Below, in pieces: positions 18,201 to 25,456 of a stretch of 64,000 bases of DNA (the first letter of the stretch is position 1; every line of letters starts with the position of its first letter). The notes beneath the pieces were generated by a model. It saw only the letters and a program-made list of their open reading frames with translations. It did no database searches and was not told the origin of the DNA. The DNA is from an uncultured bacterium (GTDB lineage Bacteria > Verrucomicrobiota > Kiritimatiellia > CAIKKV01 > CAITUY01). The stretch spans positions 1-64,000 of the forward strand of contig CAITUY010000188.1 in NCBI GenBank assembly GCA_903895695.1. The letters are read 5' to 3'. A program made the position numbers and the translations under genes.

Positions 18201-19113
18201 ACCGGCTCCCCCAACATGAATCGTGATGAATCATCAGCCCGCCCGAAAGATCGAAGTCGGCAGCCTGCGGACCGCTCGCGGCCATCGCATCCTGCTCGAT
18301 GGCCGGGTACGTGACTTTGACAAAGCTCTGGCCGGCCACGTTCATGTGCTCGGACGTGTCGGCGTCCCAGCCCTTGGAGAGGTCGAGCTGCCAGAACTCG
18401 GCGTTCTTCTCCGCGACCTGACCGAGATCATACTCCTCGCGCACCTCGGCGAGAGGCGACCGGTCCGTGACCCGCACCGTCGCTTCGTACCAACCGCCCC
18501 CTTCGTAATCGAGACGGTAACGAATCGCGCAGAACACCGGCCCTTCAGCCGTCCGCGCCACGGTGAACTTCTTCACCGGCCGCTTGGAAAGAAGTTTGCC
18601 CTCGCCCTTCCAAGTCTTGTCTGCGCCGCGAAAAGCCAGAATCGGCGACGGCAACGTGTCAGCCGTGACCGGCTTGTCGAACGTCTTTTCCTGCGCCGCC
18701 GGCACCTTCACCGCGAGGAGTTGATTCGTCAGCGTCAACGTCTCCCCTTCCTTCACGACCGAAACCGCCGGCACAGCCACCGTCCCCTGACCATCCGTGT
18801 GCAACCAGTAGTTCATGTTCGTCTTGGCGGGTACTTCGGCAACGAAACTCAACGTCGCCTTCCCTTGGCCGGCAGGCGTCACCTGCACCGGCAACGGCAC
18901 GCCTTCGCCGTCGAACAGGCGTAGCGACCGCCCGCCATCCGCCGGCATGTCGATCGTGTAGTTCACCAGATCCGGCGCGAAACCGCGGCCTCCCGTCCAA
19001 TCTTTCAAGACGATGCGCCGGGTATCCTTTCCTTCCAAGGCGACCGGAGCAGCAGCGAACGCCGCCAGCAGTCCGGCAAGGAACAGGGAGGAAGCTACAG
19101 TGATCTTCTTCAT
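15268..19113 (-). CDS. Giant secreted heparinase II/III-like protein (1281 aa)
   Basis: An export signal MKKITVASSLFLAGLLAAFAAA leads into a beta-sandwich with RGFAPDLVNYTIDMPADGG. A helical toroid follows (LSVAHHHALGMWGLP, NSSHHGNPNMG, GVSYHAHGYGKIERG), as in alginate/heparin lyase-like folds. Then come heparinase II/III C-terminal-like sheets: GFGVIFRAHQGPDETCLYLRSG, SHWNFDQGNLICYSKG and SPNYFVIRDSVNGDG. The C-terminus VRGVGPFDLTLTPDGITGNVDGG precedes a last beta module. It shares order and motifs over its full length with the gene at 30051-33974. The start overlaps the GntR gene by ATGA. Catalysis (lyase or hydrolase) and the substrate are unknown; cleavage of an acidic extracellular polysaccharide is the likeliest role. 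Confidence 0.75.
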   Translation of the reverse strand: MKKITVASSLFLAGLLAAFAAAPVALEGKDTRRIVLKDWTGGRGFAPDLVNYTIDMPADGGRSLRLFDGEGVPLPVQVTPAGQGKATLSFVAEVPAKTNMNYWLHTDGQGTVAVPAVSVVKEGETLTLTNQLLAVKVPAAQEKTFDKPVTADTLPSPILAFRGADKTWKGEGKLLSKRPVKKFTVARTAEGPVFCAIRYRLDYEGGGWYEATVRVTDRSPLAEVREEYDLGQVAEKNAEFWQLDLSKGWDADTSEHMNVAGQSFVKVTYPAIEQDAMAASGPQAADFDLSGGLMIHHDSCWGSRFVSYYGIHNAGERQANPDTYALAMVAPLHKGEWRRANSLPVDIKDRQVRILFPMDSATISFKSEPGSDIGPFSMHEHDPNLPASRTRRVWGLVLAHPTITVTPPKGHGSTCLGYSVRNLYGTVGLDRFKDFVLDWKDGGVTYPRVFITPDGVKKYREAVKADPNFALATYDNVKNPVGLKNFFILTGDPAVAQQEVPGVIKELDEAILLHSAALSVAHHHALGMWGLPLAHAESVLSWPDLPAETRVAIRSRLAMLCYLLTEPDVTSAGNSSHHGNPNMGVARLSDRSNVAALIPDHPMHKVWAEYMGDFLAYKQGTLMAPEGAWSEFGVSYHAHGYGKIERGLMGALADKVAAADTIWKYNRQDNDYFLNLLTPVDARFGNRLIPGMANSPCGSPMHLLQTMGNFADRDPEFAANLRWGWEEGGRMIGTGADSITVAAMARPEIPAKEAKLTSRVYPGFGVIFRAHQGPDETCLYLRSGYNWSHWNFDQGNLICYSKGATLLPPQPYQYDHGMIDRAFPDKNILRFGTPTNDMVYATPDSNILDAQFSESVDYAWHSTGFPDWYFNPGAKPGLGGPRARVEAPGTTDGAFTWDRQVAFLKGKTGKSPNYFVIRDSVNGDGKAASWFNLSLPGRKQYLKVEGEKVAVDTEWPTKLDLFFPGRPNPAFEMREAMLPTYYADDAYFKFSRTPAEGTPISRDYVTPDGTPVLWKKWTAQRKDGPDIWDYFISIAHNPAHPDYLTRTFAFEKWRDLQQQQVTLRLPNAPGQDVMWVLYPRGAGETAPTATQLAPGVTKVVTGEGTDYVFLSTTPFTYTVEGVVFDGTAGALRVPKGGKPVLVFSTGGKPKAEPRVITEGDKVRFIAPEPVYVNLSHGNVGVRGVGPFDLTLTPDGITGNVDGGIRTIVCTWPEKIVRPGYWMDGVRWYAGFADEPSITKGQKTPQFSIAMGVSAGKHEVKIAEWTWPALPPVPARSTLALK

Positions 19114-20180
19114 CGATCTCTCCTTGGCGATGGCTCAGTCCCCTCTCCTTTTGCCGGCACCCAGATTGGGGACAAAAGTTTGTGAACGAGTGTCGCGTCG
19201 GGGCGGACAAGGTGCTCCAGAGCCTGCTCGATCCGCTCCTGTTGCGAAGCAATGACGAGGCGGCCAAACGGGGTGTCGGTGCGGGGCAACGGGGCGCAGT
19301 CCGGTTCTTCAGCGGCGATCACCCGGAGCGGCTTCCCGGGCGCGCAGTCCCGCTGCAGAGCGACGAGATCGGCGGCGAGGCTGTGGGAACGGCAGAAGAT
19401 TCCGCTGCCTGCAGGGAGACCGGCCAGCAGGGAGACCGCCTGCCGCCGGACCGGCGGGTGCGTCCGCATGCTCGTCGGACAGAGGAAGACGCTCGCACCG
19501 GAGAACGCTTTGCGAAATCCACGCTCCATCTGTATCTCGTAGGGCGATTCAGCCATGCGGATGTAAACGCCGGCCGGGCAGCCCGCCGCCGTCAGGCGCT
19601 CGCCGGCCATCCGCCCGGCCGCCTCGAAGTCGGGCATCAGGTACTCCTGGTCGGGCCGGGCCAGGCGGAAGGGGGCGATGTGCACAACGCGTGTCCCCTC
19701 CAACGCCAGCGCGTCAAGCAGATCGGCATTGACCGGCGGCCGCGGCGAGCAGAAGGCCACCAGGCCGTGGTGCTTCTCGCGCCGCACCTGCTCCAGGAAG
19801 AGGCGCTCCACCTCGGGGTCGAACTGGCGCTCGGTAACCGAGTAGGCGCAGAGCATGAAGCCGCGCCGCAGCACCCAGCTCTGGTGAAGCCGTAGCCGCT
19901 CATCGTCGAACATCCCCATCACGGAGATGGTGGCCGAGCGCCGCTTCGGTAGCTTCGGCCCACAGACCGTCATGCCCGAGCCGTGCCGCGTGCGAATACG
20001 CCCGTTCTCCTCCAGCACGACCACGGCGCGACGGATCGTCGGACGGCTCACACCGAAGCGCGCCGCCAAGTCCCGCTCCGGCGGTAGGGTGGCCCCTACC
20101 GTGTAGTCGCCGCGGTCGAGTTCGTGCTCCAAAGCCTGAAGCACCTCACGTGACCGACGTCCCATGCTGAAGGCAGCCAT
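19110..20180 (-). CDS. GntR-type transcriptional regulator with periplasmic-binding-like sensor domain
   Basis: A 356-residue protein. Residues 1-75 form a GntR winged helix (SREVLQALEHELDRGDYTVG, LPPERDLAARFGVSRPTIRRA, RIRTRHGSGMTV). The remainder resembles LacI/periplasmic-binding sensor domains (ISVMGMFDDERL, GLVAFCSPRP, AAGRMAGERLTAAGC, SLAADLVALQRD), an AraR-like architecture that binds sugars. Its stop overlaps the start of the giant heparinase-like gene (ATGA), so it is co-transcribed with the enzymes it probably controls. An inverted repeat lies over its promoter, suggesting autoregulation relieved by a glycan breakdown product. Confidence 0.85.
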   Translation of the reverse strand: MAAFSMGRRSREVLQALEHELDRGDYTVGATLPPERDLAARFGVSRPTIRRAVVVLEENGRIRTRHGSGMTVCGPKLPKRRSATISVMGMFDDERLRLHQSWVLRRGFMLCAYSVTERQFDPEVERLFLEQVRREKHHGLVAFCSPRPPVNADLLDALALEGTRVVHIAPFRLARPDQEYLMPDFEAAGRMAGERLTAAGCPAGVYIRMAESPYEIQMERGFRKAFSGASVFLCPTSMRTHPPVRRQAVSLLAGLPAGSGIFCRSHSLAADLVALQRDCAPGKPLRVIAAEEPDCAPLPRTDTPFGRLVIASQQERIEQALEHLVRPDATLVHKLLSPIWVPAKGEGTEPSPRRDR

Positions 20181-20202
20181 GACAGAAACCCTCTCCGAGA
20201 GA

Positions 20203-20252
20203 TTACCACTTTCGATACTGGTAACTTAATCATGGCGTCCCGTTCTTGTCAA
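20203..20252 (-). promoter_or_regulatory. Promoter and inverted-repeat operator of the GntR operon
   Basis: A perfect inverted repeat TTACCA-N10-TGGTAA occupies 20203-20224, 22 to 44 bases before the GntR start codon. On the minus strand a consensus -35 hexamer TTGACA is at 20252-20247. A weak -10 (TTAAGT, 20229-20224) lies 17 bases downstream and abuts the repeat, so the operator would cover the transcription start. This placement fits repression by a GntR-type protein. The operator assignment is inference from position and symmetry. Confidence 0.55.
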
Positions 20253-20488
20253 GAGACGGGTAGCCATCCATCGGGACGCCCGTCTCCGCGACGGCAGGAG
20301 GTCAGGGACGGCGGGGGAGTCAAAGAAGCCCTGCAGACAACAAACAGTCCTGACACGCTCATCATCACCCACTCAACCCGTCGAGCTTCTTGCTGATGCG
20401 GTTGACCCGGCTACCCCACTTCTGCCACGCCCCACCCACCCCAAAAAGTCATTCATTCCCTTCGGGGCTGACTCCGCGGAACCACGGG

Positions 20489-20575
20489 GAACGTTCAACG
20501 CCCAACTCTCAACGCCAAACGTTCAAGTTCTTCAGTGCCCTTACCTGAGCGTTGAGCGTTGTGCGTTGAGCGTTC
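20489..20575. repeat. Long imperfect hairpin element (GTTGAGC-type)
   Basis: The arms 20489-20516 and 20548-20575 are reverse complements at 24 of 28 positions, separated by 31 bases. Each arm is itself built of short repeats of the form CAACGC / GCGTTG. The element sits 36 bp downstream of the stop codon of the minus-strand GH39-like gene, in a 430-bp gap that otherwise holds only the GntR promoter. No U-tract follows the stem on either strand, so it is not a typical intrinsic terminator. A dispersed REP-like element is more likely. The rest of the gap (20253-20488) shows no feature I can support. Confidence 0.6.
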
Positions 20576-20610
20576 GACGTTTCAGGGCCAAGCGGTCAGG
20601 GGGGTCGCGG

Positions 20611-21801
20611 TCATCGCAGGGCCAGGCCGCATCGGTCAGCCAGAATATCGCCCTTGATGAACAGGGGGATGTGGTCCTGCTCCCATTCCTTACCCAGGGC
20701 GACGGGCTTGCCCAGGGCGCTGGTCGCCTCGAGGGGAGTGTCCGCGCGCAAGGGCGACGGCTCGGTAGCCCAGATCACGCTGACGGGACCGTTGGCGGTG
20801 TCGAAGACGTAGGCGTGCACTTCGTCGCCCAGTGGTCGCCGGGCCGACAGCCCCGATTCGCCCAGGATTTCGGTCATGGTCTTCAGCGCCTGATAGGGCG
20901 GCGTTAACGCCCCATTCCCGTCGCGCGTGGGCATGAGGTGCTGGCCGTCATTAATGGGGTTGAACCAGAAATATCGCGGCAGGCCGGTGGCGTGCGCCAG
21001 GCAATGACGATAGACGTTGCAGCACGCCTGGTACTCGATAAACCCGACGTAAGTCTTGACGTACTTGTCCGCTCGCTCCCCGCAGGGTCCGCACTCGGTG
21101 TCCCACAGCGGCTTCTGCGCGTCGCCATATTCCGCCATGATCGATCGCAAGAGGTCGTACTCTTTGTGGTACTCGCGAGGGTGGGAGCAGTGCAGGTAAT
21201 GCACCGTTGCGATATCGAAATGGTCCTTGCAGTCGTGCTCATAGAACATCCTCAGGAACGCGCCGTCATACATGGTCGAGCCGCACAGGACCACGGCCTC
21301 CGCATCCAGTTCCCGGATGATCCCGGCCGTGATCTTGAGCAGCTTAGCGTATTCGCTGATGGGGCCGCGTTCCCAGAACGTTTCGGGCGCGCCCTCGGGC
21401 TTGGGCATCAGCCAGCCGTAGGGGGGCTCGTTGATCACTTCCCAGTACTTGACCCGGTCCTTGTAGTGTGTGACACAGGCGCGGACGAATGATTCCCATT
21501 CGGCGAGATGCTTCCAGATGGGGGAGCAGAAGGGTTTGGCGCGGTAATGCTCAAAGTCCAGGATGCCCATGATATTGAGGCCGGCCTGGAATTGCCGATT
21601 GGTTGCCTCCTCGCAGCCGTTCTTGCCGAAGTCGTAGGTGAAAGGCCCCGTCAGGATATCGTCCATCTCCATGGGACGGGTGGAACGGACCCAGCGGATG
21701 CCCGCCTCGTAAAAGTCTTCCGCGGCATTGCGCGACTCTGGGGTGCTGCCCCAGATGTGCCCGCCGATGCGGCTTTGGTTCTTGATGACGATGTCCCTCA
21801 C
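20611..21801 (-). CDS. Clan GH-A glycoside hydrolase (GH39/GH5-like)
   Basis: The start is chosen at GTG 21801 (read VRDIVIKNQSRIGGH), about 8 bases after AAGGAG; the upstream open frame is low in typical protein pattern. The 396-residue product is a TIM-barrel glycosidase. The acid/base glutamate is in YWEVINEPPYGW, and the nucleophile glutamate in PLWDTECGPCG. Other landmarks are WVRSTRPMEMDD, VVLCGSTMYDG and ATVHYLHCSHPREY. A short beta domain ends the protein. No signal peptide is seen. The two-glutamate spacing is that of retaining clan GH-A enzymes such as beta-xylosidases; the substrate is not determined. It appears to be a single-gene unit. Confidence 0.75.
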   Translation of the reverse strand: MRDIVIKNQSRIGGHIWGSTPESRNAAEDFYEAGIRWVRSTRPMEMDDILTGPFTYDFGKNGCEEATNRQFQAGLNIMGILDFEHYRAKPFCSPIWKHLAEWESFVRACVTHYKDRVKYWEVINEPPYGWLMPKPEGAPETFWERGPISEYAKLLKITAGIIRELDAEAVVLCGSTMYDGAFLRMFYEHDCKDHFDIATVHYLHCSHPREYHKEYDLLRSIMAEYGDAQKPLWDTECGPCGERADKYVKTYVGFIEYQACCNVYRHCLAHATGLPRYFWFNPINDGQHLMPTRDGNGALTPPYQALKTMTEILGESGLSARRPLGDEVHAYVFDTANGPVSVIWATEPSPLRADTPLEATSALGKPVALGKEWEQDHIPLFIKGDILADRCGLALR

Positions 21802-22017
21802 TGTACTGCTCCTTGTCGAAGTCGAAGCGGCGCCGGTTCGGCGCTCGCGTTCAACCGGGGTCTCCCAGATAGCCTTGACCCGTGACCACCGCAGGTCACG
21901 TGCCAGTCCGAGGCCCTGACCCCTCTGGCTCGACATAGCGCCCAGCGAACTGCCCTCAGATCTTTCATTTCCCAGTTCATGTCTTGCATCCAACGCTGGC
22001 ACTCTGGCTGAGGCGCG

Positions 22018-22380
22018 CTAGCGCCGATAGCCAGAAGTGCTTTGTTCGCCAATGATTTCATTGAGTCCTTCGACGATCTGGCTCATCTCGGCGTCGGAGA
22101 CGTGGCCCAGGCGTTTGCCCAAGCGCCCAATCGAGAGTGTCCTGATCTGGCTGATCTTCACCCATGTCGGCTTGGGTAGAGCTACGCTGGTAATCTCCAT
22201 GGTTAAGGGAAAGCCCGCCCTCTGGGGCTGGCTCGTCAGCGCCATGGCGATGACAGTGCCTGATCGTTCATTGAAGATCTGCGGACTGAGGACAAGAGCC
22301 GGGCGCAGCCCGGCCTGTTCATGGCCCTTGACTGGGTTCAAGTCTGCCCAAACGATGTCGCCTCTCAGTATTCCGGCCAT
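22018..22380 (-). CDS. mazF: MazF/PemK-type endoribonuclease toxin
   Basis: A 120-residue protein starting at ATG 22380 with the MazF fold signature [27 protein letters not shown], followed by IAMALTS and [16 protein letters not shown]. MazF toxins are sequence-specific RNases that cleave mRNA or rRNA when not bound by antitoxin. The gene overlaps the upstream antitoxin gene by 16 bp, the usual coupled arrangement. All landmark residues (the arginine of LRPALV, the Thr/Ser of the LTS strand) are present, so the toxin looks intact. Family call strong; cleavage site unknown. Confidence 0.88.
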   Translation of the reverse strand: MAGILRGDIVWADLNPVKGHEQAGLRPALVLSPQIFNERSGTVIAMALTSQPQRAGFPLTMEITSVALPKPTWVKISQIRTLSIGRLGKRLGHVSDAEMSQIVEGLNEIIGEQSTSGYRR

Positions 22381-22607
22381 GAGGCGACCTCCTTGGACAT
22401 GCCTTCCTCCGCCAGAGCCTGCTCCGCCTTGGGATCGAGTTTTGCGCATTCATTAGCAAGACGGTTGAACGAAAGTCGCGTCACCTTTTCCCTCACCGCC
22501 TCCTGGATGGCTCGACTGCGATTGGGAAACACATGCCTTCTGACAAGCCGATCCAGTTCGCCAAGAATGTCCTGTTCGAGAGTGATAGCGATTTTTGCCA
22601 CGGCCAT
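22365..22607 (-). CDS. MazE-like ribbon-helix-helix antitoxin
   Basis: An 80-residue protein starting at ATG 22607, directly after GGAGGAGG. The N-terminus [37 protein letters not shown] is a ribbon-helix-helix DNA-binding domain (strand, helix, NRSRAIQ turn). The acidic, flexible C-terminus [24 protein letters not shown] would wrap the toxin. It overlaps the MazF-type gene by 16 bp. It is expected to repress its own promoter and neutralise the RNase. Confidence 0.85.
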   Translation of the reverse strand: MAVAKIAITLEQDILGELDRLVRRHVFPNRSRAIQEAVREKVTRLSFNRLANECAKLDPKAEQALAEEGMSKEVASWPEY

Positions 22608-22757
22608 GAGAACCTCCTCCTTTACGGTTAAGGTATGACCATATATCATACCACGTCATGAGGCAATCTCTTTTTGTCGTGATCGTAGTCGAACGGCGGC
22701 CATGTGGGTGGGAGCGCCACAGGGCGCGAACTACCCACGATTGCCTGGTTCTGCGTA

Positions 22758-22970
22758 CTATGATGCCCACTTTAGCGAGAGTTTCTTGCCCGAGTGGGCG
22801 CACTCGCTCAGGTAGAGGTTGATCAGGTTCTGATAGGGTACGCCCGTCTCCTGCGCCAGTGCCTTGAAGTACTCGATGACATCCGTCCCCAGGCGCATGG
22901 TGACCTGCTTGCGGAAATTCTTGGCGTATGGGTTCCGAACCGAATCCGTGAAATCGTATTCTTTTCCCAT
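22758..22970 (-). CDS. brnA: BrnA-type antitoxin
   Basis: A 70-residue protein with the BrnA pattern: a short N-terminus, NPYAKNFRKQVTMRLGTDVIEYFKALAQETGVPYQNLINLYLSECA as a ribbon-helix-helix, and a basic tail GKKLSLKWAS. Normally BrnA pairs with the RNase toxin BrnT encoded just upstream and represses the operon. Here the upstream toxin gene carries a nonsense codon, so the antitoxin may be an orphan. Its start lies in a different frame inside the 3' end of brnT. Confidence 0.8.
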   Translation of the reverse strand: MGKEYDFTDSVRNPYAKNFRKQVTMRLGTDVIEYFKALAQETGVPYQNLINLYLSECAHSGKKLSLKWAS

Positions 22971-23248
22971 AGGTAACTCCCGTATTGTGTGCGCTCGTTG
23001 GGCGTCGCTTTGCGTGCCGAGATGACCCGGATCACCTCATCGTTCTCGCGGTAGGCATGGCAGACAATCAGCACTCGCAACTTGGCACTGAATCCAAGAA
23101 GAAGAAATCGGTCTTCCTCCTGCGAGTGGTCAGGGTCATGCTTCAAGCGTGCATTCTCGTCGGCGAAGACCGTCGAGGCTTCCTCAAACTAGATGCCGTG
23201 TTTGCGCTGATTCTCTTCAGCCTTGGCATCGTCCCATGCAAACCGCAT
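22971..23248 (-). pseudogene. brnT: BrnT-type toxin with premature amber codon
   Basis: Reading from ATG 23248 gives MRFAWDDAKAEENQRKHGI, then a TAG codon at 23191-23189, then FEEASTVFADENARL and onward through RVLIVCHAYRENDEVIRVISARKATPNERTQY. This is the BrnT RNase fold. BrnT proteins normally have HGIS/HGVS at the position now read as stop, so a TCG-to-TAG change would explain it. Downstream of NERTQY the frame does not stop but runs on through brnA in another frame to 22823, which is also abnormal. The TAG codon ends other genes here, for example at 7350, so it is unlikely to be recoded. The toxin is probably inactive. Confidence 0.8.
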
Positions 23249-23500
23249 TGCACTCATAATGATATCATATTGCTGATGGCATTACCTCGCAAGGGCCTTT
23301 TCTTCGGTCTCTCCTGCCGCAGAACGCCTAGCGTGTCCGGCGCGGTTCAGGACTGATTCCGCGGACCCGTGATTCACGACACCAGCGTGGCGCGCGGATG
23401 CCCGTTACGCGGCAGCAACGGCTCTGCCTTGGCCAAGGCGGTGGTCGATACCGGCGGCGACAACTGGTTGCGCGCGGGGAAAGGGTAATTCGGGGACGGC

Positions 23501-23890
23501 TCAACACGCCAACGACTTGACGTTGGGATAACGCAGCATGCGGTCGTCGCGCGTGACCAACGTGAGGTTCTCGCGGATGGCCGTGGCCACGATAGCGCGA
23601 TCGATGGGGTCCTTGTGAAAGCTTCCGGGTAACTGCGTCGAAAAGACGACCAGCATCGGGGAGAGCGGAAGGAGTTCGATCTTCGGGTGGAGCAGACTGC
23701 GTCGTATCCAGTCTTCTACCGGCATGTCCAACTGAAGTTTACCCACTTGGACCTTGACGGCGATTTCCCAAACCGATGCCAACGAGACAGCCAGTCGGTC
23801 GGCCTCATCCAGTTGGGTTCGTGCCTCGCCCGACATTGCGGAAGGGGCCGAGAACTGCCAAAGGTAGGCACATGTGTCCAGCAGCAGCAT
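23501..23890 (-). CDS. VapC-type PIN-domain RNase toxin
   Basis: A 129-residue PIN protein starting at ATG 23890 (MLLLDTCAYLW). The acidic quartet is visible: Asp5 in LLLDTCAYLW, Glu in SLASVWEIAVKV, Asp in KDPIDRAIVATA, and Asp in LVTRDDRML. These coordinate Mg2+ in VapC ribonucleases. The start codon shares one base with the antitoxin stop (TGATG). It belongs to the PIN group with the WEIAIK motif that pairs with Phd/YefM-type antitoxins. The gene appears intact. Confidence 0.87.
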   Translation of the reverse strand: MLLLDTCAYLWQFSAPSAMSGEARTQLDEADRLAVSLASVWEIAVKVQVGKLQLDMPVEDWIRRSLLHPKIELLPLSPMLVVFSTQLPGSFHKDPIDRAIVATAIRENLTLVTRDDRMLRYPNVKSLAC

Positions 23891-24114
23891 CAAAAATCCT
23901 CCCACACCTTGTCATCGGCGAAAAGATCCTCGGCTCGGAAATGCGCGGTGCCGCGCAGATGCTTCCAAGGAGTCTCGCCTTCATCGCAGGCGGGAACAAT
24001 CCTCGCGATGATCTTCCCTCGCTTGGTAAGGGCGACTTCCTTGGGTGTATCCCGCATCGCTTCGAGGATGCCAAGGCAATGGGTTTTGAACTGGGTGACG
24101 TTCATGGTGGTCAT
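23890..24114 (-). CDS. Phd/YefM-type antitoxin
   Basis: A 74-residue protein starting at ATG 24114 after GGAGGA. It has the Phd fold MNVTQFKTHCLGILEAMRDTPKEVALTKRGKIIARIVP, in which the KRGKIIARIVP strand is diagnostic. The C-terminal toxin-binding tail is HFRAEDLFADDKVWEDF. It is one base short of separate from the VapC gene, so translation is coupled. An inverted repeat covers its promoter at 24143-24164. Confidence 0.85.
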   Translation of the reverse strand: MTTMNVTQFKTHCLGILEAMRDTPKEVALTKRGKIIARIVPACDEGETPWKHLRGTAHFRAEDLFADDKVWEDF

Positions 24115-24139
24115 GGTGTATCCTCCATTCCTGCCGACA

Positions 24140-24169
24140 ATGATAACCATGATTTAATGGTCATGTAAA
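24140..24169 (-). promoter_or_regulatory. Promoter and operator of the Phd/VapC operon
   Basis: On the minus strand a -35 TTTACA (24169-24164) and a -10 TATCAT (24145-24140) are 18 bases apart. The arms ATAACCAT (24143-24150) and ATGGTCAT (24157-24164) form a near-perfect inverted repeat around GATTTA, filling the spacer. Phd-type antitoxins bind such sites to autorepress. Promoter and operator are read from sequence, not tested. Confidence 0.6.
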
Positions 24170-24249
24170 GAGTGGCTCTACGATCTGCAGGTAATTCTCA
24201 CAGTCGCCCACCGCCTTACGGCGGCGGCTACACATTTTCCAACAGGCTG

Positions 24250-25407
24250 CTACTCCCTCTGTCCCGGCTCCCAGATCGATTTGTCCGGATTGGGCAGCAG
24301 GGAGCCGACGTTGTCCTTGATCGCCACGCCCTCGCCATGGCCGCCGCGGTCGAGGACGATCTGCTTGAGCGCGCCGACGTGGAGCGTGTTGCTCTGGACC
24401 ACGCAATTCTTGAGATTGTGCAGAACGATGCCGTAGGAGGGCGAATTCACGCCGCCGCCGTCGTCCTGGCCGACGCACATCGAGTTGCCGGTGAAGACAA
24501 TGCCGCGCGAGTCCTCGATCCGGACGTGACACGACTCGAACTCGTCGGTCTTGCTGGTCCAGTCCGGCTTACCGGAACGGTAGATGACATTGCCGGTGAG
24601 GGTGATGCAGGTGGAGGGGCTTGCCGCTCCGCGGCTGGCGATGGTGATCCCCGGGCCGCCGGCGCGGTCGACATAGTTGCCGGTGATGTTGTAGTGACCG
24701 CCGCCGAAAATGCGGATGCCGCCGCCCGCGTTCCACTCGATGCGGTTGCCGGTCATCGTCACCGAGGCGTTGTTGCCGGTCGCCGAATAGCCGGCCCCGC
24801 CGTTGCCGCTGAACCAGTTATCGAGGATGAACCCGTCCCAGCCGCCTACGTGCAGGCCATGCCCCTGGTTGAAGATCACCTCGCAACTGCGGATGCTGAA
24901 ACACCACACCGGATCCAGATGAATGCCGTTGCCGGTGAACTGCGAGATGTGGCAGCGCTCGATACGCGGCGCATCCTCTTCTTTCTTGCTCTCGACCGGC
25001 CCCATGTGAATGCCGTGAATCGGCGCCGGCGGCGTGGGCAGGTTGGCAGGAACCGCGGTCGACGCGCGGTCGCCGAGAAGCGACAGGCCGTTGATCGTCG
25101 CGCCACAGGCGCCCGTGATGTCGATCAGCCCCTTCGTGTCCGGCCCGGGCTTGTGGAGTTTGAGGATCGACCCGCCGAGGGAGCGGTAGGCCCACGTCGC
25201 GTTGCCCACCAGGCCCGTGTGCGGCGGCAGCTTGATACCCGAGATGAGAAACGTGCCTTCGGGCACGCAGACGATACCCTTGACGGCCGCTGCCGCTTCC
25301 AGCGCCGCTACAAACGCGGCGGTATCATCCGTCTGGCCATCGCCCTTGGCCCCGAAGGCCGAGACGTTCAGTTGAACCTGCGTACCTGCATTCATTGGGT
25401 TCTTCAT
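24250..25407 (-). CDS. Right-handed beta-helix (pectate-lyase-superfamily) protein
   Basis: A 385-residue protein starting at ATG 25407 after AAGGAAACAAC. The N-terminus VNVSAFGAKGDGQTDDTAAFVAALEAAAA-like segment (VSAFGAKGDGQTDDTAAF) followed by VCVPEGTFLISG is the pectate-lyase-3 signature. Coils of a parallel beta-helix follow, with recurring GNGI/ITGN units such as TGNGIHLDP, NASVTMTGNRIEWNAGGGI, YNITGNYVDRAG and ITLTGNVIYRSG. It has no signal peptide. The substrate and whether it is a lyase, hydrolase or epimerase are not determinable. It ends the second glycan gene run, 49 bp after a heparinase II/III gene. The 79-bp region left of it holds a small CCGCC/GGCGG hairpin at 24211-24224. Confidence 0.75.
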   Translation of the reverse strand: MKNPMNAGTQVQLNVSAFGAKGDGQTDDTAAFVAALEAAAAVKGIVCVPEGTFLISGIKLPPHTGLVGNATWAYRSLGGSILKLHKPGPDTKGLIDITGACGATINGLSLLGDRASTAVPANLPTPPAPIHGIHMGPVESKKEEDAPRIERCHISQFTGNGIHLDPVWCFSIRSCEVIFNQGHGLHVGGWDGFILDNWFSGNGGAGYSATGNNASVTMTGNRIEWNAGGGIRIFGGGHYNITGNYVDRAGGPGITIASRGAASPSTCITLTGNVIYRSGKPDWTSKTDEFESCHVRIEDSRGIVFTGNSMCVGQDDGGGVNSPSYGIVLHNLKNCVVQSNTLHVGALKQIVLDRGGHGEGVAIKDNVGSLLPNPDKSIWEPGQRE

Positions 25408-25456
25408 TGTTGTTTCCTTATTCGTGCTTACAGATATCCGTTCGACGTTCCGACAG

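Noticed and set aside
23189..23191. Reassignment of TAG to an amino acid
   Set aside because: Other intact genes in the window end in TAG (for example the ceramidase-like gene at 7350), so the TAG in brnT is a mutation.
23358..23488. A possible C-terminal gene remnant on the plus strand (ending WLRAGKG then a stop)
   Set aside because: Only about 40 residues are open after an in-frame stop, with no recognisable family.
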